From the NCBI GenBank assembly GCA_900544525.1, contig UQVN01000219.1:1-5541 (forward strand): DNA of 5,541 nt. Direction: 5' to 3'. Source of the stretch: an uncultured Eubacteriales bacterium. Lineage in GTDB: Bacteria > Bacillota > Clostridia > Lachnospirales > Lachnospiraceae. Numbering within the stretch: the stretch's first letter is position 1; every line of letters begins with the position of its first letter. The notes beneath the pieces are model-generated. The model searched no databases, was not told the origin of the DNA, and was given only the letters and a program-made list of their open reading frames with translations. The position numbers were made by a program, and so were the translations under genes. Shown in pieces: positions 1 through 4,965 of this stretch.

Positions 1-26
1 ATTTTTTATTAAGAGGTCATTTATTT

Positions 27-938
27 ATGGAACAAACACTTTCACTTTATAAAATTTTTAATACCGTTGCAAAAACAGGTAATATCTCTCATGCTGGAAA
101 GGAACTCTATATTAGTCAACCAGCCATTAGCAAATCCATCAGCCATCTAGAAGAACAATTAGGCGTTATTTTGTTTATTCGAACATCTCGTGGGGTAAAA
201 TTAACTCCAGAAGGACAGGTTCTTTATGAGCATACCAAGTCTGCCTTTGATACGATTTTTCAGGGGGAAGAACGTTTAAGAAAAATGCAAGAACTTGGCA
301 TGGGTGAAATTCATATCGGCGTCACAACAACTCTTTGTAAGTTTATTTTAATTCCAATTTTAAAAGAATTTTTACAAAAATATCCCCATGTTAAAATAAC
401 AATTGACTGCCAGTCAACGGCAGAAACTATTTCTTTATTAGAAAATGGACAGTTAGATCTTGGCTTACTGATTACACCTTCCTCCAATAAAACGCTGTCT
501 TTTTATCCCTATGCGGAAATTGAAGATATTTTTGTATGCACCAATACTTACTTAAATCATTTAAAAGAGCGCTTTCCAGACAAAGAACGAGAAATTGATC
601 TATTTTCCGCTGCACATTTGATGATGCTAGATAAATCCAATGTAACAAGACAACATCTTGATCACTATTTTGATTCCCTATCGATTGAAACGAAAGCAAT
701 TTTAGAAGTGACCGATATGGAATTATTAATCGATTTTGCAAAAATTGGAATGGGCATTTCAGGGGTTGTCAAAGAATTTGTCACAAGAGAACTAGAAACT
801 GGAGAATTGATGGAATTTCCAATTCCATTTTCTATTCCAAAACGTATCGTCTCTTTTGCCCACCATAAATCGGCAACTAATTCCACAGCAGTACAAAATT
901 TTCTCTCCTTCATCACCGAAAAAAAAACCTTCGAATAA
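27..938 (+). CDS. LysR-family transcriptional regulator
   Basis: This is a cytoplasmic DNA-binding regulator of 303 aa, the normal length for LysR-type proteins (about 290-310). Residues 1-62 form the N-terminal winged helix-turn-helix: the pattern F-x-x-V-A-x-T-G-N-I-S-x-A-G-K-x-L-x-I-S-Q-P-A-I-S-K at residues 11-36 is the family signature, followed by a linker helix around residues 63-90. Residues 92-295 match the periplasmic-binding-protein-like effector domain, opening with E-I-H-I-G-V-T. The start is supported by AAGAGG at 11-16, ten bases upstream. The promoter lies outside the window, so neither the regulated target nor autoregulation can be judged. The DUF378 gene starts 47 bases downstream on the same strand with no terminator between, so the two are probably co-transcribed. 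The inducer and target genes cannot be inferred from sequence; LysR effector domains are too divergent. Family assignment is secure, specific role unknown. Confidence 0.95.
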   Translation: MEQTLSLYKIFNTVAKTGNISHAGKELYISQPAISKSISHLEEQLGVILFIRTSRGVKLTPEGQVLYEHTKSAFDTIFQGEERLRKMQELGMGEIHIGVTTTLCKFILIPILKEFLQKYPHVKITIDCQSTAETISLLENGQLDLGLLITPSSNKTLSFYPYAEIEDIFVCTNTYLNHLKERFPDKEREIDLFSAAHLMMLDKSNVTRQHLDHYFDSLSIETKAILEVTDMELLIDFAKIGMGISGVVKEFVTRELETGELMEFPIPFSIPKRIVSFAHHKSATNSTAVQNFLSFITEKKTFE

Positions 939-985
939 CTCTACCTTTTCTCGGAAATACTATGAGAGAAAGGAGGGCAAAATAA

Positions 986-1198
986 ATGGGAAGTAAAATT
1001 TTAAACTATATCGCTTTAACACTCACCATTATTGGTGCCATCAACTGGGGACTTATTGGTCTTATTCGATTTAACCTCGTGTCATTTTTATTTGGAGATC
1101 TCTCTTGGATTTCCCGCATTATCTACATCCTTGTGGGAATCAGTGGAATCTACTTGCTAACATTCTTTGGATTTATCAACGATTCTTCTGAATCTTAA
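986..1198 (+). CDS. DUF378 family small membrane protein
   Basis: A 70-aa predicted inner-membrane protein. Two hydrophobic segments are visible, roughly residues 5-28 and 42-63. The stretch I-N-W-G-L-I-G-L-I-R-F-N-L-V (residues 19-32) with the following L-F-G is the hallmark of the DUF378 family (Bacillus YuzA-like), whose members are two-helix proteins of about this length and of unknown function. A strong ribosome binding site (AAAGGAGGG around 970-977) precedes the ATG by about nine bases. It follows the LysR gene closely and is followed by a strong terminator, so it is the last gene of that transcription unit. The short polar tail (N-D-S-S-E-S) carries nothing recognisable. No biochemical role can be assigned; a link to the LysR regulator is only suggested by adjacency. 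Confidence 0.88.
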   Translation: MGSKILNYIALTLTIIGAINWGLIGLIRFNLVSFLFGDLSWISRIIYILVGISGIYLLTFFGFINDSSES

Positions 1199-1217
1199 AT
1201 GAATCTTTTACAACATG

Positions 1218-1267
1218 AAAAAGACTGTTGCTTTTGGGAAATACTTTCCAAAAACAACAGTCTTTTT
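1218..1267. terminator. Bidirectional intrinsic terminator between DUF378 gene and feo cluster
   Basis: The arm AAAAAGACTGTTG (1218-1230) pairs perfectly with CAACAGTCTTTTT (1255-1267). The interior pairs further (TTTT with AAAA, GGAAA with TTTCC around a TAC loop), giving a long stem with one mismatch and one bulge. The A-run on one side and T-run on the other give a U-tract in both directions, so it can end both the rightward LysR/DUF378 transcript and the leftward feo transcript, whose last stop codon is at 1285. Confidence 0.92.
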
Positions 1268-1284
1268 TCTGTATTTTTATTTAC

Positions 1285-1443
1285 TTAAGAGTTTTTATGG
1301 TTGCCATGGCATAAGGAAGCGCTAGCACAACTACTGCAACCACAGCCACAGCCACCTTTTCCATTTTTCTTATCTTTTCTCATACTTCTTATAATTAATC
1401 CAACGATAAGAAGAAGAATCAGTCCTACAAATAATGTTCCCAT
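1285..1443 (-). CDS. FeoB-associated Cys-rich membrane protein
   Basis: A 52-aa protein read from ATG at 1443 to TAA at 1287-1285. An N-terminal hydrophobic helix (residues 4-18, rich in L, I, V and G) is followed by a basic segment (R-S-M-R-K-D-K-K) and then a cysteine cluster: G-G-C-G-C-G-C-S-S-C at residues 30-39 with a further Cys at 45 and two His (46, 49). This architecture matches the FeoB-associated Cys-rich membrane protein family (Pfam FeoB_associated), small single-helix proteins encoded directly after feoB in many Firmicutes. The family is thought to assist ferrous iron transport, but its exact job is not established; the Cys/His tail could bind metal (inference). The start is fixed by AAAGGAGGT at 1457-1449, five bases upstream. 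An ATG at 1448 is in another frame and too close to the ribosome binding site. The gene begins 20 bases after the feoB stop, so it is the last gene of the feo unit. Confidence 0.9.
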   Translation of the reverse strand: MGTLFVGLILLLIVGLIIRSMRKDKKNGKGGCGCGCSSCASASLCHGNHKNS

Positions 1444-1463
1444 GCCATACCTCCTTTATATTC

Positions 1464-3602
1464 TTATGCTCTTGCACCAATTCCTACTTTTGTTTTCAGA
1501 GTATTGTTTTCTTTCTGTGGACGAACAATCATATAAATTAAGAAAGCAATAATTGCAAAAGCGACTACCGTAAAGATTCCAAAGGAACCTGTTGTAATTA
1601 ATGTTCCGATTTGATAAATGCAAAGTGCGATTGCATAAGCGAAGATACATTGATATCCAATTGCAAACCATGTCCATTTTGCATTATTCATCTCACGACG
1701 AATAGCTCCGATGGCTGCAAAACAAGGTGCACATAATAAGTTAAATACTAAGAATGCATAAGCAGCAACTGTTGTATAACTAGAAGCCAACATTCCCCAT
1801 ACTTCTTGGCCATCTTCTGTAACTTCACTAAAGTGATATAAAATACCGAATGTTTGAACAACATTTTCTTTTGCAACAAGACCTGTAATTGCTGCCACAG
1901 TAGCTCTCCAATCTCCAAATCCAAGAGGAGCAAAGATCCAAGCGATAGCACTACCGATTTTTGCAAGGAATCCATCGGATAAATCCTCTACCATTCCAAT
2001 GTGTCCATCTACGATACCTACCTTTGATGTAAACCATACAAAGATAGAAGATAAAAGGATAATAGTTCCTGCTTTTTTAATAAAGGACCAGCCACGTTCC
2101 CACATACTTCTTAAAACGTTCATAACTGTAGGCATATGGTACGCTGGTAACTCCATAACGAATGGAGCTGGATCTCCAGAAAACATTTTTGTTTTCTTTA
2201 AAATAATACCTGAAATAATAATGGCTGCAACACCTACGAAGTAAGCACTTGGTGCAACCCACCATGCTCCATCAAAAAGCGCTCCTGCGATTAAAGCGAT
2301 AATTGGTAGCTTTGCACTACAAGGAATAAATGTGGTTGTCATAATTGTCATCTTACGGTCACGGTCATTTTCAATTGTTCTAGATGCCATAACGCCTGGA
2401 ACTCCACATCCTGTACCGATTAACATTGGAATAAAAGATTTTCCTGATAAACCAAATCTACGGAAAATACGGTCCATAATAAAGGCGATACGTGCCATAT
2501 ATCCACAAGATTCAAGAATTGCTAAAAAGAAGAACAATACTAACATCTGTGGTACGAATCCAAGAACTGCACCAACACCAGCTACAATACCATCTTGAAT
2601 TAAACTAGCAAGCCAAGGTGCGCAGTTAACAGCGTTTAAAAAGCTATCCACGGCATTTGGAACAATTTCACCGAACAATACATCATTTGTCCAGTCTGTT
2701 GCCATAGTACCAACGGTTGAAATGGAAATGTAATATACAAGTCCCATAATAACTGCAAAGATTGGAAGGGCAAGGAAACGGTTTGTTACGATCTGGTCGA
2801 TTTTATCCGATGTTGTCATCTTTCCTTTGCTATTTTTGGTACAACATTTTTCAATAATGGATGAAATATAAGTGTAACGTTCATTTGTAATAATACTTTC
2901 AGAATCATCATCTAACTTATCTTCTAAAGAAGTGATAATCGCTTCCACATCAACAGGACTCGTTAATTGTTCTATAATCTTGCTATCACGTTCAAATAAC
3001 TTAATTGCAAAGAAACGTCTCTTTTCTTCCGCTATATTAGGAATTTTATCTTCGATAAGTTCTAACGTCTGTTCTACTTCTTCATCAAATTTATGTACAG
3101 GAACAGAACGTTTTGCACTGGCAATGGAAATGGCTTTTTCCGCCGCTTTCATTACATTTGTTCCTTTTAAGGCTGAAATTTCAATGACTGGACAACCAAG
3201 CTTCTTCTCAAGTTCATTAATGTGAACTTGATCTCCATTTTTTTGTACAACATCCATCATATTCACTGCCATCACAACTGGAATTCCAAGTTCCATAAGC
3301 TGTGTGGACAAATAAAGGTTACGCTCTAAATTCGTACCATCTACAATATTTAAAATAGCATCTGGTTGTTCATTGAGTAAGTAATTTCTCGCAACTACTT
3401 CTTCTAGGGTGTATGGAGAAAGAGAATAAATTCCTGGAAGGTCTGTAATAATGACATCTTTATGACCTTTTAATTTTCCCTCTTTCTTTTCTACCGTTAC
3501 TCCAGGCCAGTTTCCTACAAACTGATTAGCGCCTGTTAAAGCATTAAATAATGTCGTCTTCCCACAGTTTGGGTTTCCGGCAAGTGCAATTTTAATTGAC
3601 AT
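1464..3602 (-). CDS. feoB: Ferrous iron transport protein B (GTPase-permease)
   Basis: FeoB imports Fe(II) across the cytoplasmic membrane. Read from ATG at 3602 the protein is 712 aa, usual for clostridial FeoB. The N-terminal G domain shows every expected motif: G1 G-N-P-N-C-G-K-T (9-16), G2 region with P-G-V-T-V-E (33-38), G3 D-L-P-G (54-57), G4 N-M-M-D (114-117) and G5 S-A-L (143-145). A helical GDI-like spacer follows (about 165-255), and from about 275 many hydrophobic helices contain two Gate-type halves. Conserved pore-region segments include G-T-G-C-G-V-P-G (396-403), P-C-S-A-K-L-P (427-433) and C-A-P-C (624-627). An ATG 18 bases upstream (3620) abuts the ribosome binding site, so 3602 is preferred. 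The gene lies 112 bases after feoA, with tandem operator-like repeats in between, and 20 bases before the Cys-rich accessory gene. No frameshift or missing motif is visible; it appears functional. Confidence 0.98.
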   Translation of the reverse strand: MSIKIALAGNPNCGKTTLFNALTGANQFVGNWPGVTVEKKEGKLKGHKDVIITDLPGIYSLSPYTLEEVVARNYLLNEQPDAILNIVDGTNLERNLYLSTQLMELGIPVVMAVNMMDVVQKNGDQVHINELEKKLGCPVIEISALKGTNVMKAAEKAISIASAKRSVPVHKFDEEVEQTLELIEDKIPNIAEEKRRFFAIKLFERDSKIIEQLTSPVDVEAIITSLEDKLDDDSESIITNERYTYISSIIEKCCTKNSKGKMTTSDKIDQIVTNRFLALPIFAVIMGLVYYISISTVGTMATDWTNDVLFGEIVPNAVDSFLNAVNCAPWLASLIQDGIVAGVGAVLGFVPQMLVLFFFLAILESCGYMARIAFIMDRIFRRFGLSGKSFIPMLIGTGCGVPGVMASRTIENDRDRKMTIMTTTFIPCSAKLPIIALIAGALFDGAWWVAPSAYFVGVAAIIISGIILKKTKMFSGDPAPFVMELPAYHMPTVMNVLRSMWERGWSFIKKAGTIILLSSIFVWFTSKVGIVDGHIGMVEDLSDGFLAKIGSAIAWIFAPLGFGDWRATVAAITGLVAKENVVQTFGILYHFSEVTEDGQEVWGMLASSYTTVAAYAFLVFNLLCAPCFAAIGAIRREMNNAKWTWFAIGYQCIFAYAIALCIYQIGTLITTGSFGIFTVVAFAIIAFLIYMIVRPQKENNTLKTKVGIGARA

Positions 3603-3612
3603 CTCTTTGTTT

Positions 3613-3617
3613 CCTCC
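3613..3617 (-). promoter_or_regulatory. Ribosome binding site deciding the feoB start
   Basis: GGAGG, read on the minus strand, lies ten bases before the ATG at 3602. The in-frame ATG at 3620 would put this element inside the coding region and has no ribosome binding site of its own. The conserved family start (M-S-I-K-I-A-L-A-G-N) also fits 3602. Confidence 0.75.
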
Positions 3618-3623
3618 CATTTC

Positions 3624-3656
3624 GTTAGTGGCAACTTACAGTTAGCCAATTCTAAC
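3624..3656. promoter_or_regulatory. Tandem DtxR-type operator-like repeats upstream of feoB
   Basis: Two inverted repeats sit side by side with one base between them. GTTAG-CCAATT-CTAAC (3641-3656) has perfect half-sites, and GTTAG-TGGCAA-CTTAC (3624-3639) has one mismatch. They share the GTTAG-N6-CTAAY form with the two sites at the main feo promoter. They lie between feoA and feoB, ending seven bases before the feoB ribosome binding site, which suggests separate metal control of feoB through an internal promoter or a roadblock. A TATAAA (3670-3665) and a TATAAT (3699-3694) on the minus strand could be -10 elements, but neither has a convincing -35, so I do not call a promoter here. The binding protein is inferred to be the adjacent DtxR-family regulator. 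Confidence 0.7.
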
Positions 3657-3714
3657 CCTCTATCTTTATAAAAGAACCTGTTTCCAGATTCCTATTATAA
3701 ACATTATCGGTTGT

Positions 3715-3936
3715 TTATTGTACTTCAATCATCTCTGCATCTGCTTTTCGTAGAGATAATTCATATCCACGTACATTTACTTCAATCGGATCTCCAAGAG
3801 GTGCAACTTTACGAATAAAAACTTCAACACCTTTTGTAATTCCCATATCCATAATACGACGTTTTATCGCTCCTTCACCATGGAGTTTTACTACTTTCAC
3901 TGTAGTACCGCATTTCGCTTCCTTTAATGTATTCAT
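3715..3936 (-). CDS. feoA: Ferrous iron transport protein A (canonical FeoA)
   Basis: A 73-aa cytoplasmic protein with the SH3-like FeoA fold, thought to act as an accessory to FeoB. The core R-R-I-M-D-M-G-I-T-K-G-V-E-V (residues 26-39) followed by A-P-L-G-D-P-I-E-V-N-V-R-G-Y-E-L-S-L-R (45-63) is the textbook FeoA signature, and the protein is of normal length (about 75 aa). I chose the ATG at 3936 because AAAGGAG lies eight bases upstream. An open frame continues upstream to 4011 with other Met codons, but those lack a ribosome binding site and would add a non-conserved lysine-rich tail. It lies second in the feo cluster, 160 bases after the other FeoA gene and 112 bases before feoB. Confidence 0.95.
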   Translation of the reverse strand: MNTLKEAKCGTTVKVVKLHGEGAIKRRIMDMGITKGVEVFIRKVAPLGDPIEVNVRGYELSLRKADAEMIEVQ

Positions 3937-3944
3937 CGCCTTTT

Positions 3945-3951
3945 CTCCTTT
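3945..3951 (-). promoter_or_regulatory. Ribosome binding site deciding the feoA start
   Basis: AAAGGAG on the minus strand, eight bases before ATG 3936. It favours the 73-aa product over a 98-aa one read from further upstream. Confidence 0.75.
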
Positions 3952-4063
3952 CCCATATTTTTTAGATTTTATAAAATTAAAAGATAACATCGCCTTTTTG
4001 TTCGTGGGCAATCGTCTCTTTCCAATTTTTTATTTTCGTTCTCTTTTTTATTGAACCGCACAA

Positions 4064-4100
4064 ATAATCACAAAAAATTATAAAAATTTCTTGTGATTAT
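4064..4100 (-). other. RNA hairpin at the 3' end of the first FeoA gene
   Basis: Arms ATAATCACAA (4064-4073) and TTGTGATTAT (4091-4100) pair perfectly over 10 bp. After one A-C mismatch, five more A/T pairs form (4075-4079 with 4085-4089) around a five-base loop. The stop codon of the first FeoA gene (4099-4097) lies inside the stem. On the minus strand the stem is followed by TTGTGCGG rather than a U-run, so it is not a good intrinsic terminator. Partial read-through control or protection and processing of the upstream mRNA segment are more plausible, and both are inference. Confidence 0.5.
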
Positions 4101-4306
4101 ATCATAATCTTACTCGCCATCTCTTGACTAATAGCTACTCTTGAATCTTTTACATTGACGATTACATTTCCTCCATTTTTGGAAATTAAAATCACTTCGC
4201 CACCAACTACAAAGCCAAGTGTTTCTAAAAAGCGTCTTGTATCTTCTCTTCCACCGACTCTCTTAATACAGTTCACTTCTCCTGGTATTGCCATTGACAA
4301 AGGCAT
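4097..4306 (-). CDS. feoA: FeoA-domain protein, second paralogue
   Basis: A 69-aa cytoplasmic protein and the first gene of the feo cluster. It has a FeoA-like SH3 domain: L-E-T-L-G-F-V-V-G-G-E-V-I-L-I-S-K (residues 27-43) corresponds to the M-G-x-x-x-G-x-x-V segment of canonical FeoA, and the end, V-N-V-K-D-S-R-V-A-I-S-Q-E-M-A-S-K-I, matches the terminal strands and helix. It is clearly diverged from the neighbouring FeoA: the P-L-G-D-P segment is missing and it has K-N-G-G-N instead. Two FeoA genes ahead of feoB are common in Clostridia; the division of labour is unknown. ATG 4306 is chosen because GGAAG lies seven bases upstream; a GTG at 4312 would leave only one base of spacing. It is transcribed from the operator-flanked promoter at 4390-4362. 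Confidence 0.88.
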   Translation of the reverse strand: MPLSMAIPGEVNCIKRVGGREDTRRFLETLGFVVGGEVILISKNGGNVIVNVKDSRVAISQEMASKIMI

Positions 4307-4313
4307 ACTCACA

Positions 4314-4319
4314 CTTCCT
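4314..4319 (-). promoter_or_regulatory. Ribosome binding site deciding the start of the first FeoA gene
   Basis: AGGAAG on the minus strand, seven bases before ATG 4306. It rules out the GTG at 4312, which sits only one base away. Confidence 0.65.
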
Positions 4320-4336
4320 TTCTTCTGTATTCATTA

Positions 4337-4352
4337 GTTAGCCATAGCTAAT
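4337..4352. promoter_or_regulatory. Operator-like inverted repeat downstream of the feo start point
   Basis: GTTAG-CCATAG-CTAAT; the core TTAGC-N4-GCTAA is a perfect palindrome. It shares the half-site and six-base spacer with the repeats at 4364-4379 and 3641-3656. It falls just downstream of the predicted feo transcription start (about 4355), where bound repressor would hinder elongation. The inferred ligand is the neighbouring DtxR-family protein. Confidence 0.72.
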
Positions 4353-4361
4353 TACATATTA

Positions 4362-4390
4362 AAGTTAGCACTTACTAACCTATTTGTCAA
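4362..4390 (-). promoter_or_regulatory. Promoter of the feo cluster
   Basis: On the minus strand a perfect -35 TTGACA (4390-4385) is followed by a 17-base spacer and a poor -10, TAACTT (4367-4362; three of six consensus bases). A-rich tracts lie upstream of the -35. The predicted start near 4355 leaves a leader of about 50 bases before the first FeoA gene. An operator-like repeat (4364-4379) fills much of the spacer and overlaps the -10, the classical position for repression. The -35 is convincing; the exact -10 could be shifted. Confidence 0.72.
4364..4379. promoter_or_regulatory. Operator-like inverted repeat inside the feo promoter
   Basis: GTTAG-CACTTA-CTAAC has perfect five-base half-sites with a six-base spacer. 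It lies between the -35 and -10 of the feo promoter and overlaps the -10, so binding would exclude RNA polymerase. The start-to-start distance to the downstream repeat at 4337 is 27 bp. GTTAG/CTAAC half-sites are reminiscent of DtxR/IdeR boxes. Confidence 0.78.
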
Positions 4391-4412
4391 GGAATTTTTT
4401 CATTTTTTCACC

Positions 4413-4428
4413 AATTTTCTTGAAAATT
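4413..4428. repeat. Short inverted repeat between the divergent promoters
   Basis: AATTTTC-TT-GAAAATT is a perfect 7-2-7 palindrome centred between the -35 of the feo promoter (4385-4390) and the -35 of the regulator promoter (4441-4446). It does not match the GTTAG repeats or a Fur-type box. It could be another regulator's site or just AT-rich chance. Confidence 0.4.
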
Positions 4429-4440
4429 AAAAAGCCTAGC

Positions 4441-4470
4441 TTGAAAATATGTTTTTAAATATGTTATAAT
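4441..4470 (+). promoter_or_regulatory. Promoter of the DtxR-family regulator gene
   Basis: TTGAAA (-35, 4441-4446), an 18-base spacer and a perfect TATAAT (-10, 4465-4470) preceded by TG at 4462-4463 (extended -10). The predicted start is near 4477, about 50 bases before the gene. No GTTAG repeat overlaps it, so the regulator is probably expressed constitutively rather than autoregulated through that site. Confidence 0.85.
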
Positions 4471-4526
4471 AAGACCATCATTTAAAAATGGACAAAAAAA
4501 AGATTAAATGCTGAAAGGGTTTTGTA

Positions 4527-4910
4527 ATGAAAATTCAAGAATCTGCTGAAAACTATTTAGAAACCATTTTAATGTTAAGAAAATCAAAAGGAAACGTTCG
4601 TTCCATTGACATTGTCAACGAGTTAGGCTTTTCCAAACCAAGTGTCAGCGTTGCCATGAAGCATTTAAGAGAAGATGGCTATGTAACAGTCAATGATTGC
4701 GGTTCTATTGACTTAACAGATAAGGGATTAGAAATTGCAAGAAGAATTTATGAACGTCATACACTGCTCTCCAACTGGCTTATGGAATTAGGTGTATCAA
4801 GAGAGACAGCTTTAGAGGACGCTTGTCGAATGGAACACGTTATTAGTACAGAAAGTTTTGAAGCATTAAAACAACACGTTTTTCGTGTAAACAAATCGGA
4901 TTCTAAATAA
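4527..4910 (+). CDS. DtxR/MntR-family metal-dependent transcriptional regulator, likely iron-responsive
   Basis: A 127-aa cytoplasmic repressor expected to bind DNA as a metal-loaded dimer. Residues 1-70 are the winged helix-turn-helix (S-A-E-N-Y-L-E-T-I near the start; recognition region G-F-S-K-P-S-V-S-V-A-M-K-H-L at 34-47; wing ending L-T-D-K-G). Residues 71-118 are the dimerisation helices. By alignment from memory, metal ligands would be Asn9 (Asp8 in Bacillus MntR, Met10 in DtxR), Glu12, His78, Cys100, Glu103 and His104. The motif C-R-M-E-H (100-104) resembles DtxR's Cys-x-x-Glu-His rather than MntR's Glu-x-x-Glu-His, which suggests Fe(II) sensing (inference). The C-terminal SH3/FeoA-like domain of full-length DtxR is absent, as in MntR. 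GAAAGGG precedes the ATG by about seven bases. It is divergent from the feo cluster, whose promoter carries matching palindromes, so it is the probable feo repressor. Confidence 0.93.
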   Translation: MKIQESAENYLETILMLRKSKGNVRSIDIVNELGFSKPSVSVAMKHLREDGYVTVNDCGSIDLTDKGLEIARRIYERHTLLSNWLMELGVSRETALEDACRMEHVISTESFEALKQHVFRVNKSDSK

Positions 4911-4921
4911 ATTATAAGTAC

Positions 4922-4958
4922 AAAAAAGGAATTGGTAAAAATTACCAATTCCTTTTTT
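4922..4958. terminator. Bidirectional intrinsic terminator after the DtxR-family gene
   Basis: GGAATTGGTAA (4928-4938) pairs perfectly with TTACCAATTCC (4942-4952) around an AAA loop. It is flanked by A6 on the left and a T-run on the right, so it has a U-tract in both directions. It lies 11 bases after the regulator stop and seven bases past the stop of the convergent gene, serving both. Confidence 0.95.
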
Positions 4959-4965
4959 TATCCTA

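Noticed and set aside
1218..1267. Long inverted repeat considered as a mobile-element end or small RNA
   Set aside because: Its position between convergent genes and the A/T tracts on both sides are fully explained by a bidirectional terminator; no transposase or target duplication is visible.
1301..1552. Plus-strand open frame of 83 codons rich in Pro and Phe
   Set aside because: It is the antisense of the FeoB C-terminus and of the Cys-rich partner gene, with no ribosome binding site and no family resemblance.
3934..3998. 11-base direct repeat (CATCGCCTTTT on the plus strand) at 3934-3944 and 3988-3998, each containing an in-frame ATG of feoA
   Set aside because: The outer copy has no ribosome binding site before its ATG and the extra N-terminal residues are not FeoA-like; most likely chance or an old small duplication.
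3937..4096. Possible separate promoter for feoA in the 160-base gap
   Set aside because: TTGCCC with an 18-base spacer to TTATCT is the best combination seen and the -10 is too weak; no operator-like repeat is present there.
4488..4514. Eight-codon open frame (M-D-K-K-K-I-K-C) in the leader of the DtxR-family gene, its stop overlapping the ribosome binding site region
   Set aside because: There is no ribosome binding site before its ATG, which lies only about 11 bases after the predicted transcription start. In an A-rich leader this is easily chance.
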